A DNA stretch of 64,000 bases from CBFFRJ01 sp963530515 (lineage in GTDB: Bacteria; Pseudomonadota; Gammaproteobacteria; Enterobacterales; Enterobacteriaceae): positions 70,723 to 134,722 of the forward strand of contig CAUSEC010000013.1 of assembly GCA_963530515.1 (NCBI GenBank), written 5' to 3'. A program made the position numbers and the translations under genes. The notes beneath the pieces are model-generated. The model ran no database searches, had not been told where the DNA came from, and saw only the letters and a program-made list of their open reading frames with translations. Below, piece after piece: positions 9,093 through 18,284 of this stretch; the first letter of the stretch is position 1, and each line of letters opens with the position of its first letter.

Positions 9093-9401
9093 TTAACGCT
9101 GATAAAGATGAATGATTTCCTCCGATAATTCACGCGCCAGCAATGACGTCATTAAATGATCCTGCGCATGCACCATAATTAATGTCATAGGCTGCCGGCC
9201 TTCTCCGGCATCCTGTTCAATTAATTTGGTCTGCATCTGATGCGCCTGGCGCGAATAACCGTCGGCTTCACGCAGCAGGTTATTGGCTTCGGCAAAGTTA
9301 CCCAGACGCGCCTCACGCAAGGCTTCGAAGCACAGGCTGCGGGACTGTCCGGCGTTAACGATAATCTCCATTACCGCTTCTTCTAATGCGACCATATTCA
9401 T
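9093..9401 (-). CDS. PTS lactose/cellobiose-type EIIA component
   Basis: A 102-residue helical IIA protein that accepts phosphate from HPr and passes it to IIB. The motif VHAQDHLM places the phosphorylated histidine at residue 78, the same position as in the lactococcal lactose IIA. It starts directly after the GH1 stop (9402), so the two are probably translationally coupled. A gap of about 148 bp then separates it from the porin. Confidence 0.92.
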   Translation of the reverse strand: MNMVALEEAVMEIIVNAGQSRSLCFEALREARLGNFAEANNLLREADGYSRQAHQMQTKLIEQDAGEGRQPMTLIMVHAQDHLMTSLLARELSEEIIHLYQR

Positions 9402-10790
9402 TTACTCTTCGTCAAAACCATTATTTCCTGCGGTAGCAATAAACCACTCGCCGCTTTTCTTAATGGTACGTTGTTGGGTTTCTAAATCTAACTGCACAAA
9501 GCCATATCTGTTTTTATAGGCATTACACCATGACCAGTTATCAATAAAGGTCCACATATGGTAGCCCAGGCAGTTACAGCCTTCGCTAATACCTTTATGC
9601 AGCCATTTGAGATGGTCTGATATAAACGCAATGCGGTATTGATCGTTTATTTGACCATTTTCAACAAAGCGTTGTTCGTTTTCGACGCCCATACCGTTTT
9701 CAGAAATAAAACAGCGCGGGTTGCCATAATTATCACGAAGGTTCACCAGAATATCGTAAATACCGGGTTCATAAATTTCCCAGCCACGATACGGGTTCAT
9801 TTTGCGTCCGGGCATTTCGTAATAATCAAACAGCCATTCGGGCATAAACGGCGAATCCGGGTTGACTGCATTTTCACGGCACTTCACACGTCGCGGTTGA
9901 TAGTAGTTAATCCCTAACAGATCGATTTTCCCTTCCGCAATCAACGCCACGTCGTCCGGCTGGCAGGCCGGAAGCTGACCGTACTCTTTAAGCAGCGCCA
10001 CCAGGTCCGCGGGATACTCGCCACGCAGTACCGGATCGAGAAAGCTGCGGTTAAACAGCAGATCGGCATGATGCGAGGCTTTGACGTCCGCCGGATGCTG
10101 CGAGCGCGGGTAGGACGGCGTCAGGTTCAGTACGATGCCAATTTCTCCGGCATAGTGCCCGGCGCGAAAGGCCCGCACGGCGCTGGCATGGGCCAGAACG
10201 GTGTTGTACGCGACGGTGGCGGCGCGTTTGAAATCCACCACGTTCGGGTAATGGAAGTCATACAGATAACCGCCTTCCACCGGCACAATCGGCTCGTTAA
10301 AGGTGAACCAGTGGTTGACCCTGTCGCCAAACAGCTCAAAGCAAATCTGCGCGTAACGGCTAAAGGCCTCGACCACTTCGCGGCTTTCCCAGCCCCCTTT
10401 CTCCTGCATCACCATCGGCATATCAAAATGGAACAGGGTAATAAACGGCGTGATCCCCTGGGCCAATAGCTCGTCGATAATGTCGTTGTAAAACGCCACC
10501 GCCTGCGGATTGACGTCACCAGTTCCATCCGGGATCAGGCGTGCCCAGCTCAGCGACGTCCGAAAACTGTTGTGGTTGAGCTGCTTTAACAGCGCGATAT
10601 CCTGACGCCAGTGCTGGTAAAAAGTCGACGTGTCCTGCGGTCCAATCTGACCGTGGAAACGCCAGGGCTGGCTGGCATGCCAGGCATCCCAGGTTGTCGC
10701 GCTTTTTCCACCCTGGTGACTCTCACCCTCGGTCTGGAGTGCGGAACAGGCGCTGCCCCACCAGAAGTGTTCAGGAAATGCGTATTTCAT
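9402..10790 (-). CDS. GH1 6-phospho-beta-glucosidase
   Basis: A 462-residue family 1 glycoside hydrolase. The acid/base Glu166 is in WFTFNEP and the nucleophile Glu364 is in FISENGMG. In this PTS setting it would split the imported phosphorylated beta-glucoside (such as cellobiose-6-phosphate or an aryl-glucoside phosphate) in the cytoplasm. It lies between the IIC and IIA genes with almost no spacing. The exact sugar cannot be decided from sequence. Confidence 0.92.
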   Translation of the reverse strand: MKYAFPEHFWWGSACSALQTEGESHQGGKSATTWDAWHASQPWRFHGQIGPQDTSTFYQHWRQDIALLKQLNHNSFRTSLSWARLIPDGTGDVNPQAVAFYNDIIDELLAQGITPFITLFHFDMPMVMQEKGGWESREVVEAFSRYAQICFELFGDRVNHWFTFNEPIVPVEGGYLYDFHYPNVVDFKRAATVAYNTVLAHASAVRAFRAGHYAGEIGIVLNLTPSYPRSQHPADVKASHHADLLFNRSFLDPVLRGEYPADLVALLKEYGQLPACQPDDVALIAEGKIDLLGINYYQPRRVKCRENAVNPDSPFMPEWLFDYYEMPGRKMNPYRGWEIYEPGIYDILVNLRDNYGNPRCFISENGMGVENEQRFVENGQINDQYRIAFISDHLKWLHKGISEGCNCLGYHMWTFIDNWSWCNAYKNRYGFVQLDLETQQRTIKKSGEWFIATAGNNGFDEE

Positions 10791-10804
10791 GGTTCTCTCC
10801 TTGT

Positions 10805-12133
10805 TCAGTTACTGCCGACGGTTTCCGCCATCGGTACGCTGTTCTGCGCTTTTTGCTCTTCGGTTTTCATCAGTGAACGCTCATAGGCACGCAGGAACGG
10901 CAGGTACATCAGGGCTGACATCACCATACAAACGACGCACATGACTACCGGACTGAGCGCCCAGTTTGCGGCCCAGGAGGCACCGATAGGGGCAGGCGTC
11001 GTCCACGGCGTCAGCGACACAACCTGCGCCAGCCAGCCCATACGCGTTGCACCGTACGCCAGCACGGCGTTCACCAGCGGGACGCAGACGAACGGCAGGA
11101 ACAGCATCGGGTTCATGATGATCGGCGCGCCGAACAGAATCGGTTCGTTGATGTTAAAGAAGCTCGGTACGACGCCCATTTTGCCGATGGTACGCAGGTG
11201 CAGCACGCGGCTACGCAGCAGCAGGAAGGCCAGCGGCAGGGTTGAACCCACGCCACCAATCAACAGGTAGTGATCCCAGAAACCTTGCAGGTAAACGTGT
11301 GGCAACGCAGCACCCGCCGCCAGAGCGGCCTGGTTGGCGGAGAGGTTTGCCATCCAGAACGGGTTCATGATGCCGGTGACAATCAGCGAGCCGTGAATAC
11401 CGGCAAACCAGAAGATCTGGCAGAGCAGAACGGACAGCAGAATCGTAGGCAGGGAGTCAGACGCGGAGACCAGCGGTTCCAGCAGGTGCATAATCGCCTG
11501 CGGCAGGATCATGCCGGTTTGCGCTTCAATAAACAGGTTCAGCGGGTGCAGCGTACCAATCACTACCAGCACCGGGATCAGGATTTCAAACGAACGCGCC
11601 ACGCCGGTCGGCACTTCTTTTGGCAGCTTGATGGTCACGTTGTGCTGCTTGAGCCAGGCGTAAACGCGGGCGGAGTAAATCGCCGTCAGCAGCGCGGTGA
11701 AGATGCCCTGGCCGGAGAGATACTGGGTGGAAATCTGCCCTTCATGGTACGGAGCCGCAACCAGCAGGAATGCCATAAATGCCAGCAAACCGGTCATCAC
11801 CGGATCCAGATTGAACTGGCGACCGAGACTTGCGCCAATCCCCACCGAGATAAAGAACGTCATCACGCCCATGCTGAGGTTAAACGGCAACATCAGTTGT
11901 TCACGGTATTGCGTGGAAAAATCCAGCCAGGCACGGGCGAAACCGTTGGTGGTTTCCGGCGAGAATGGCGGGAAAATAAAGACCAGCATAAAGGAGCCGA
12001 TTATCATAAACGGCAGCGCGGCAGTGAAGCCGTCGCGGATGGCGATAACGTATTTCTGCTGTCCGAGCTTGCCCGCCAGTGGGGTAATGGACTGCTCAAT
12101 GACGCCAATCATAGACTGATATAACGAACTCAT
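10805..12133 (-). CDS. PTS lactose/cellobiose-family EIIC permease
   Basis: A 442-residue membrane component with about ten hydrophobic segments. It carries family features such as FFNINEPILFGAPIIMNP, the substrate-site Glu region of cellobiose/diacetylchitobiose IIC proteins. It moves the sugar across the inner membrane while IIB phosphorylates it. It starts 11 bp after the IIB stop and is followed closely by the GH1 gene. Confidence 0.93.
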   Translation of the reverse strand: MSSLYQSMIGVIEQSITPLAGKLGQQKYVIAIRDGFTAALPFMIIGSFMLVFIFPPFSPETTNGFARAWLDFSTQYREQLMLPFNLSMGVMTFFISVGIGASLGRQFNLDPVMTGLLAFMAFLLVAAPYHEGQISTQYLSGQGIFTALLTAIYSARVYAWLKQHNVTIKLPKEVPTGVARSFEILIPVLVVIGTLHPLNLFIEAQTGMILPQAIMHLLEPLVSASDSLPTILLSVLLCQIFWFAGIHGSLIVTGIMNPFWMANLSANQAALAAGAALPHVYLQGFWDHYLLIGGVGSTLPLAFLLLRSRVLHLRTIGKMGVVPSFFNINEPILFGAPIIMNPMLFLPFVCVPLVNAVLAYGATRMGWLAQVVSLTPWTTPAPIGASWAANWALSPVVMCVVCMVMSALMYLPFLRAYERSLMKTEEQKAQNSVPMAETVGSN

Positions 12134-12144
12134 GGGTTCACCTT

Positions 12145-12459
12145 TTAGTGCGCCGCTTCAATCAGCGACAATGCATAGTCCAGTACTTTATCGCCACGCT
12201 GCATCCCGTAGTCCATCGGATTGATGGGTTGCACGGGGATGCCGGCGGCAGCGGCCTTTTCTGACAGCGTGTTTAACATATATTTTACTTGCGGTCCGAG
12301 AAGCACAACCTGGTATCGCGGAAACTGCATATCAAACTCAGCGACGCCAAACGCATCGATCTCGACCGGTAAATTCCGTTCCTTCGCCTCATCCAGCATT
12401 TTCCTCACCAGCAAGCTGGTAGACATCCCTGCGGAGCAACACAACATAATCCTGAACAT
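12145..12459 (-). CDS. PTS lactose/cellobiose-type EIIB component
   Basis: A 104-residue IIB subunit. The N-terminal P-loop motif IMLCCSAGMSTSLL contains the phosphorylated cysteine, Cys8, directly before SAGMS. It is the first gene of the leftward operon IIB-IIC-GH1-IIA-porin. It sits downstream of the palindrome at 12512-12529, a probable repressor site. Confidence 0.93.
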   Translation of the reverse strand: MFRIMLCCSAGMSTSLLVRKMLDEAKERNLPVEIDAFGVAEFDMQFPRYQVVLLGPQVKYMLNTLSEKAAAAGIPVQPINPMDYGMQRGDKVLDYALSLIEAAH

Positions 12460-12511
12460 CGTTGACCATCCTCGAATGTAAAAAGTTATTGCGGAGACGA
12501 TTGGATAACAT

Positions 12512-12529
12512 ATGGAAACCGGTTTCCAT
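12512..12529. promoter_or_regulatory. LacI-family operator, perfect 18-bp palindrome
   Basis: ATGGAAACCGGTTTCCAT is a perfect palindrome with the central CG typical of LacI/GalR-family operators. It lies 53 bp upstream of the IIB start, between the PTS operon and the divergent LacI-type gene. Confidence 0.8.
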
Positions 12530-12637
12530 TTGAACGCTAAGGAAGTGTGACAATCATCAAAATCTCAGTGATATAAGGTCTTTTTTCTGGATTCAGGTCA
12601 CGGAAATGGGCGCTTTTCTGATAGCAAGTGAGTCCAA

Positions 12638-12656
12638 ATGGAAAATCGGTTTCCAT
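12638..12656. promoter_or_regulatory. Second LacI-family operator-like site
   Basis: ATGGAAAATCGGTTTCCAT repeats the outer arms of the 12512 palindrome with one extra central base. It lies about 99 bp upstream of the regulator start, so autoregulation and looping between the two sites are plausible. Confidence 0.65.
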
Positions 12657-12754
12657 GAAAAAAAGAAAAGGATATACTTCGAGTGGTTATATTATGAACC
12701 GTTGTGGTACTTGGATTTTGCAGGCGAGTTGACGACGCCTGTCAGGGGAGAAAG

Positions 12755-13708
12755 ATGTCTACTATCAACGATGTATCACGTTTAGCTGGGGTGTCGAAAG
12801 CCACAGTCTCACGGGTGTTGAGTGGTTCGCGCGGGGTTAAGGAAGCCAGTCGCCTCGCCGTACTGAAAGCGGTTGATGAGCTGAATTATCGGCCCAATGT
12901 CATTGCGCAGTCCTTACTCAGCCAGTCGACAGGCTGCATCGGCGTTATTTGCGCCCAGGACAACATCAACCAAACCACCGGTTATCTCTACGCGCTGGAA
13001 AAACACCTCAGTCAGAATCAAAAACACCTGCTGTTGCGCTTCGCGAATACCAAAACGGGCGTGATGAATGCGCTGGATGAACTGACCTGCGGCTTGTGCG
13101 ATGACATCCTGATCATCGGCGCGCGTTTTCCGCTCGATATCACCGATGAAAACGTCATTCTGGTTGACTGCGCAGAGTCCGACACGCCCAACAGCATCCA
13201 GTTTGATCATGCTTTTGCTGCTGAAACAGCCTGTAACTTCCTGATAAGCCAGGGCAGACGGCAAATCGCGCTGATTCACCCGGATGCGCGTGGCTCCACT
13301 GACCAGGTGCTGCTCGGTTACAAACACGCGCTGGAGAACAATTTCCTGCCGTTCAACCGCAATCTGGTTTTTATGGATGACACCTCCTCGTCCGTGGCGC
13401 TTCAGGTGCTGCTCAACAATGCGACTACCCTCAATTTTAACGCGTTGCTGGTGGCCGACGAACAAGAAGCCCAGCGCGTTATCCCGCAGTTGCAGGCGTT
13501 TAATAAATCCGTGCCGGGCGACATCATGGTCTTTAGCCTCGCCGGTTCACTGCATCTGCCGGGCATTCCGAAAATTCCGGCCATTGAGTACTCAATGGAT
13601 GCCATGGCGGCACGCATTGTGGCGTGGCTCAATGAAAAAACCAAAAGCGTGCTCGGTTCCTGCGTGGTGCGCGGGGATTTAATTATTCCCGAGATGGTGA
13701 AACGCTAG
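12755..13708 (+). CDS. LacI-family repressor of the beta-glucoside operon
   Basis: A 317-residue regulator. The N-terminal helix-turn-helix INDVSRLAGVSKATVSRVLSG is followed by the hinge region NYRPNVIAQSLLS and a periplasmic-binding-protein-like sugar domain. The ATG at 12755 has GGGGAG upstream and gives the canonical LacI N-terminus; a longer in-frame start at 12704 adds 17 unlikely residues. It is divergent from the PTS operon with two operator-like palindromes between them, so local repression relieved by a sugar or sugar phosphate is the natural inference. It resembles AscG-type regulators. Confidence 0.9.
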   Translation: MSTINDVSRLAGVSKATVSRVLSGSRGVKEASRLAVLKAVDELNYRPNVIAQSLLSQSTGCIGVICAQDNINQTTGYLYALEKHLSQNQKHLLLRFANTKTGVMNALDELTCGLCDDILIIGARFPLDITDENVILVDCAESDTPNSIQFDHAFAAETACNFLISQGRRQIALIHPDARGSTDQVLLGYKHALENNFLPFNRNLVFMDDTSSSVALQVLLNNATTLNFNALLVADEQEAQRVIPQLQAFNKSVPGDIMVFSLAGSLHLPGIPKIPAIEYSMDAMAARIVAWLNEKTKSVLGSCVVRGDLIIPEMVKR

Positions 13709-13722
13709 CCCTCTCTGTTAAA

Positions 13723-13744
13723 GGGGGCGTTGCTGCCCCCGTTT
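13723..13744 (+). terminator. Probable terminator after the LacI-type gene
   Basis: GGGGGC, a 6-base loop, GCCCCC and then GTTT, 15 bases after the stop. The T-run is short, so termination may be weak. Confidence 0.55.
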
Positions 13745-13900
13745 CTGCTTTATCCTTCCTGTCTCAACCTCACTCTTTCCTCGTTGTATCAATAACGTTT
13801 TTTTTCACTGAAACAAGGTGTCAGAAAATATCTATCAAATGCATGGAAGAACCTTAAGATCTTTCTTTTTGTGAATTTTCAATAATCCAATCAAGATCTC

Positions 13901-13916
13901 AAAACACTGTTTCAAT
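13901..13916. promoter_or_regulatory. KdgR box upstream of kdgM
   Basis: AAAACACTGTTTCAAT fits the known KdgR repressor site (GAAACA-N-TGTTTCATT core) at nearly all positions. It lies in the 556-bp AT-rich region before the KdgM-type porin. Half-sites such as ATGTTTCGACTT near 14125 are also present but weaker. No other gene is visible between 13709 and 14264. Confidence 0.75.
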
Positions 13917-14264
13917 TTATGTCAAATTGTGTTTCGTTGGTTTGGCTTGAGATTTGTCTTCTCGCCTGTCAAATGATGTCATGCCACTGAAGGTGTTTTA
14001 CTTAAATAGAAAAAGGAGTGTGCCTATAACATTTACTCTTTGATTTTATTAAACATCTAACACCCTTGATGCGATGGTTATCCTATCGCCGGGAATGCTA
14101 TTATTCTTTTTTCACTAAATACAAATGTTTCGACTTCTGAAGCAGGGATCATTCTGTCTTATATAAATATTAGGTTTTCACTGCTTCGAAAATAAAAGAT
14201 TAAGCAATACAGAAGTTGCAGAGGACTGCAAACAAACTCGTACTCTACATAAGAGGGATGCTTT

Positions 14265-14966
14265 ATGCTTCGCACATTGATTTTACTTTCAATACCTTTG
14301 GTTAGCCTTACCGCTCACGCTGTAACTTTCGATTACCGTCATGAAATGACAGACAATGCCGGTAATTCTCATAAAGACAGATTGCTCATGTCCCATCGAT
14401 TTGCTAATGGTTTCGGGTTATCCCTGGAAGGCAAATGGAAAGGCGGTCAGGACAAAGACAAGATTTATCACGAAACGGTCAGCAATGGGACCGAAGTGGT
14501 TGCAAGCTATGTCTATAAATTTAACTCCGACTTCCAGATAGAGCCGGGTTTTTCTCTGGATTCGGGTTCGTCATTTAATAATTATCGCCCCTATTTGCGT
14601 GGTAAGTACAACCTCACCAGTGATGTTGCGGCTTCCTTGCGTTATCGCCCTTATTACAAGCGGCTGACCAACAATATTGGTAGCTACAAAGATACCAGTG
14701 AAACAGGTTACAACCTTACCACGGTGCTCTCCTGGAAATTTCTTAAGGATTACCAGCTGGAGTACGAATTTGACTATAAGAAATCAACGTCAGCAGGTGT
14801 CATCCTGTCAGATAATGAAGATTATGAATGGACGCACGATGTCAAATTATCCTGGAACTTCGATAAGAACTGGGCACCCTATGCTGCAATTGGTAACGTT
14901 CCAGGCAGTAAAACAACAGACGAAAGGCAGACGCGTTACCGCGTTGGGCTGAAATATTCGTTCTAA
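14265..14966 (+). CDS. kdgM: Oligogalacturonate-specific outer-membrane porin, KdgM family
   Basis: A 233-residue protein with a signal peptide cut after LVSLTAHA, then a barrel with alternating strands and a terminal VGLKYSF. KdgM porins are small 12-stranded monomeric channels for acidic oligosaccharides. Characteristic blocks include YRHEMTDNAGNSHKDRLLMSHRF and EWTHDVKLSWNF. It stands directly upstream of the tog importer genes and has its own KdgR box, so it supplies oligogalacturonides to the periplasm. Confidence 0.9.
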   Translation: MLRTLILLSIPLVSLTAHAVTFDYRHEMTDNAGNSHKDRLLMSHRFANGFGLSLEGKWKGGQDKDKIYHETVSNGTEVVASYVYKFNSDFQIEPGFSLDSGSSFNNYRPYLRGKYNLTSDVAASLRYRPYYKRLTNNIGSYKDTSETGYNLTTVLSWKFLKDYQLEYEFDYKKSTSAGVILSDNEDYEWTHDVKLSWNFDKNWAPYAAIGNVPGSKTTDERQTRYRVGLKYSF

Positions 14967-14984
14967 CTGTTGAGCCTTACACTG

Positions 14985-15013
14985 TAGATAGGGGTTGTAA
15001 AAACCCTTATCTA
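14985..15013 (+). terminator. Stem-loop after kdgM
   Basis: A 12-bp stem (TAGATAGGGGTT paired with AACCCTTATCTA, one G-T wobble) with a 5-base loop, 18 bases after the kdgM stop. It lacks a T-run directly behind it, so it may protect the mRNA end or separate kdgM expression from tog instead of fully terminating. Confidence 0.55.
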
Positions 15014-15072
15014 TCAGTGTCATGAGTGCGTTTCTTTAATGGATACGAACAGGTTTTGGGCCTAAAAAAATA

Positions 15073-15092
15073 AAATGAAACGCTGTTTCGAC
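15073..15092. promoter_or_regulatory. KdgR box upstream of togMNAB
   Basis: AAATGAAACGCTGTTTCGAC is a near-consensus KdgR operator, 254 bp before togM. The gap 14967-15346 otherwise holds only the stem-loop at 14985 and no gene. Confidence 0.82.
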
Positions 15093-15346
15093 TTCGATCA
15101 CACTTCTGAGATTTATAGAATGACGTAGCGCTAAATTTCAATACACTGAATCAAAACCTGAGAGAAATACGTTTTCATTAATGAGTTTATATGGCAACGC
15201 ATAGGATAAAAATGCGTTCGATATTTGGCGTTGATAGGGAATTATTATGCCCCGCAGCAGATGTATTTTCTCATATGCAGAGCCCGTTCAGGCCTGTAGT
15301 ACCACATTAACATTATTCTATCCGTACTTATTGTTAGAGGGTCTGT

Positions 15347-16237
15347 ATGAATGAAAATAAGCTTCTGGGGCTGGCCTGGATATCGCCTTATATCATTGGG
15401 TTGATAATCTTTACTGCCTTCCCGTTTGTTTCATCCTTCTTCCTCAGTTTTACTGAGTATGATTTGATGAGTCCTCCCGTATTTAATGGGATTGAAAACT
15501 ATCGCTACATGTTTACAGAAGATACTCTCTTCTGGAAATCTATGGGCGTCACTTTTGCTTATGTATTTCTGACAATACCGTTAAAGCTTGCCTTTGCTTT
15601 AGGTATTGCGTTTGTTTTGAATTTTAAATTACGCGGAATAGGTTTTTTCCGTACGGCTTATTATATTCCGTCCATTCTCGGCAGCTCTGTTGCTATTGCC
15701 GTCCTGTGGCGCGCACTTTTTGCCATTGATGGTCTGCTGAATAGCTTTATCGGCGTATTTGGTCTTGACCCGGTGAACTGGCTGGGTGAGCCGTCGCTGG
15801 CGCTGATGTCCGTGACGCTGCTGCGCGTCTGGCAGTTTGGGTCGGCCATGGTCATCTTCCTGGCGGCGCTGCAAAACGTGCCTCAGTCGCAATACGAAGC
15901 GGCGATGATCGACGGTGCTTCAAAATGGCAGATGTTCATGAAAGTGACCGTGCCTTTGATTACCCCGGTGATTTTCTTCAACTTCATTATGCAAACCACG
16001 CAGGCGTTCCAGGAATTTACCGGGCCGTATGTCATTACCGGCGGTGGGCCAACCTATTCCACATACCTGTTCTCGCTCTACATCTACGACACCGCATTCA
16101 AATATTTCGATATGGGCTACGGCGCTGCGCTGGCCTGGATCTTATTCCTGGTCGTTGCGGTCTTTGCCGCCATCGCCTTCAAGTCATCGAAATACTGGGT
16201 GTTCTATTCCGCCGATAAGGGAGGCAAAAATGGCTGA
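15347..16237 (+). CDS. togM: Oligogalacturonide ABC transporter permease TogM
   Basis: A 296-residue inner-membrane permease of the carbohydrate ABC uptake class (MalF-like), with six hydrophobic segments. The EAA-type loop EAAMIDGASKWQMFMKVTVPLITP contacts the ATPase. It begins the togMNAB gene string behind a KdgR box and overlaps togN by 8 bp. With TogN it forms the channel that takes up oligogalacturonides from the TogB binding protein. Confidence 0.9.
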   Translation: MNENKLLGLAWISPYIIGLIIFTAFPFVSSFFLSFTEYDLMSPPVFNGIENYRYMFTEDTLFWKSMGVTFAYVFLTIPLKLAFALGIAFVLNFKLRGIGFFRTAYYIPSILGSSVAIAVLWRALFAIDGLLNSFIGVFGLDPVNWLGEPSLALMSVTLLRVWQFGSAMVIFLAALQNVPQSQYEAAMIDGASKWQMFMKVTVPLITPVIFFNFIMQTTQAFQEFTGPYVITGGGPTYSTYLFSLYIYDTAFKYFDMGYGAALAWILFLVVAVFAAIAFKSSKYWVFYSADKGGKNG

Positions 16238-17132
16238 TATTCAACAACTCTCCACGGCGAGAAGCATTGCAGAGCAGGAAGTGGCGCGCACGCTGCGCAA
16301 AGAGAAGATTAACGCCAGCATTCGCTACGTCGTTTTGCTGTTCGTCGGTTTGCTGATGCTCTACCCGCTGGTGTGGATGTTCTCGGCGTCGTTCAAACCG
16401 AATCATGAAATCTTCACCACCCTGAGCCTGTGGCCTGCGAATGCCACCTGGGACGGCTTTATTAACGGCTGGAAAACCGGCACCGAGTACAACTTTGGCC
16501 ATTACATGCTGAACACGTTCAAGTATGTGATCCCGAAAGTTATCCTGACCATTATCTCGTCCACCATCGTGGCGTACGGCTTTGCCCGCTTTGAGATCCC
16601 GTGGAAGAACTTTTGGTTCGCGACACTCATCGCCACCATGCTGCTGCCGAGCACCGTGCTGCTGATCCCGCAGTACCTCATGTTCCGCGAAATGGGCATG
16701 CTCAACAGCTACATGCCGCTCTACCTGCCGCTGGCTTTTGCCACGCAAGGGTTCTTCGTTTTCATGCTGATCCAGTTCCTGCGCGGTGTGCCGCGTGACA
16801 TGGAAGAGGCAGCGCAAATCGACGGCTGCAACTCCTTCCAGGTGCTGTGGTACGTGGTGGTGCCCATCCTGAAACCGGCCATTATCTCGGTCGCGCTGTT
16901 CCAGTTTATGTGGTCGATGAACGACTTTATCGGCCCGCTGATTTATGTCTACAGCGTGGATAAGTACCCCATCGCACTGGCGTTGAAAATGTCCATTGAT
17001 GTCACCGAAGGTGCGCCGTGGAACGAAATTCTGGCAATGGCGAGCATCTCCATTCTGCCATCCATCATTGTGTTCTTCCTGGCGCAGCGCTACTTCGTGC
17101 AGGGCGTGACCAGCAGCGGAATTAAAGGCTAA
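16230..17132 (+). CDS. togN: Oligogalacturonide ABC transporter permease TogN
   Basis: A 300-residue MalG-like permease with six membrane segments and the EAA loop EEAAQIDGCNSFQVLWYVVVPILKP. I chose the ATG at 16230 because it overlaps the end of togM and follows a GGGAGG ribosome site. The same frame is open further upstream only as an out-of-frame shadow of togM. It is followed by togA after 12 bp. Confidence 0.9.
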   Translation: MADIQQLSTARSIAEQEVARTLRKEKINASIRYVVLLFVGLLMLYPLVWMFSASFKPNHEIFTTLSLWPANATWDGFINGWKTGTEYNFGHYMLNTFKYVIPKVILTIISSTIVAYGFARFEIPWKNFWFATLIATMLLPSTVLLIPQYLMFREMGMLNSYMPLYLPLAFATQGFFVFMLIQFLRGVPRDMEEAAQIDGCNSFQVLWYVVVPILKPAIISVALFQFMWSMNDFIGPLIYVYSVDKYPIALALKMSIDVTEGAPWNEILAMASISILPSIIVFFLAQRYFVQGVTSSGIKG

Positions 17133-17144
17133 GAGGGAAATATC

Positions 17145-18284
17145 ATGGCTGAAGTTATCTTCAACAAACTGGAAAAAGTCTATTCCAACGGTTTCAAAGC
17201 GGTACATGGTATCGACCTTAAAATTGCCGAAGGTGAGTTTATGGTGATTGTCGGCCCGTCCGGCTGCGCCAAATCCACCACGCTGCGTATGCTGGCCGGG
17301 CTTGAAACCATCAGCGGTGGTGAAGTGCGCATCGGTGAGAAAATCGTCAACAACCTGGCGCCGAAAGCGCGCGGGATTGCGATGGTGTTCCAGAACTACG
17401 CGCTTTACCCGCACATGACCGTGCGTGAGAACCTGGCCTTTGGCCTGAAGCTGAGCAAGTTGCCAAAAGATCAGATTGAATCTCAGGTAAACGAAGCGGC
17501 AAAAATCCTTGAGCTGGAAGAGCTGCTCGACCGCCTGCCGCGCCAGCTTTCCGGTGGCCAGGCCCAGCGCGTGGCGGTGGGGCGTGCCATCGTCAAAAAA
17601 CCGGACGTGTTCCTGTTCGACGAACCGCTCTCCAACCTCGACGCCAAACTGCGCGCCTCCATGCGTATCCGTATTTCCGACCTGCACAAGCAGCTTAAGA
17701 AATCGGGCAAACCGGCGACCACCGTTTATGTCACCCACGATCAGACCGAAGCCATGACCATGGGTGACCGCATCTGCGTGATGAAACTCGGTCACATCAT
17801 GCAGGTCGATACCCCGGATAACCTCTATCACAAGCCGAAAAACATGTTTGTGGCCGGGTTTATCGGTGCGCCAGAGATGAACATTCGCGCCAGCAAACTG
17901 GTGAATGAAAACGGTCGCCTGGCCCTGACCATTGGCAGCGAAACCATGCCGTTGAGTGAGGCGTTACACGACAAGCTCGCTGCTCATCAGAGCGATGACG
18001 TGTTCTACGGTATTCGCCCGGAATTTGTTTCGCTGTCCGACGAGCCGTTTGTTGAGGGCGGGTGCCGGGGTGAAATGGTCCGCGTGGAAAACATGGGCCA
18101 TGAATTCTTTGTCTATCTGAAGGTGGCGGATTATGAACTGACGGCCCGCATCCCTTCCGATGAGGCTAAGCCACTGATTGAAAAAGGTCTTCATCGACTG
18201 GTGTATTTCAAATTCGACATGAACAAGTGTCATGTTTTCGATGCAAAAACGGAACAGAACATCTCTCTGAATGGAGTTCAATAA
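17145..18284 (+). CDS. togA: Oligogalacturonide ABC transporter ATPase TogA
   Basis: A 379-residue MalK/UgpC-type ATPase. Walker A is at residues 37-45 (GPSGCAKST), the Q-loop is at VFQNYALYP, the signature is at 136-140 (LSGGQ) and Walker B is at 156-161 (VFLFDE). A C-terminal regulatory (TOBE/MalK-like) domain follows from about 240. The Walker A motif has Ala where most family members have the last Gly (GCGKST), while Lys and Ser/Thr are kept. Its stop overlaps the togB start by one base (TAATG), a sign of coupled translation. Confidence 0.91.
   Translation: MAEVIFNKLEKVYSNGFKAVHGIDLKIAEGEFMVIVGPSGCAKSTTLRMLAGLETISGGEVRIGEKIVNNLAPKARGIAMVFQNYALYPHMTVRENLAFGLKLSKLPKDQIESQVNEAAKILELEELLDRLPRQLSGGQAQRVAVGRAIVKKPDVFLFDEPLSNLDAKLRASMRIRISDLHKQLKKSGKPATTVYVTHDQTEAMTMGDRICVMKLGHIMQVDTPDNLYHKPKNMFVAGFIGAPEMNIRASKLVNENGRLALTIGSETMPLSEALHDKLAAHQSDDVFYGIRPEFVSLSDEPFVEGGCRGEMVRVENMGHEFFVYLKVADYELTARIPSDEAKPLIEKGLHRLVYFKFDMNKCHVFDAKTEQNISLNGVQ

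Noticed and set aside
16179..17831. A 550-codon open frame on the minus strand across togN and togA.
   Set aside because: It is His- and Arg-rich with no domain and mirrors two well-supported ABC genes on the plus strand; a by-product of GC-rich codon use.
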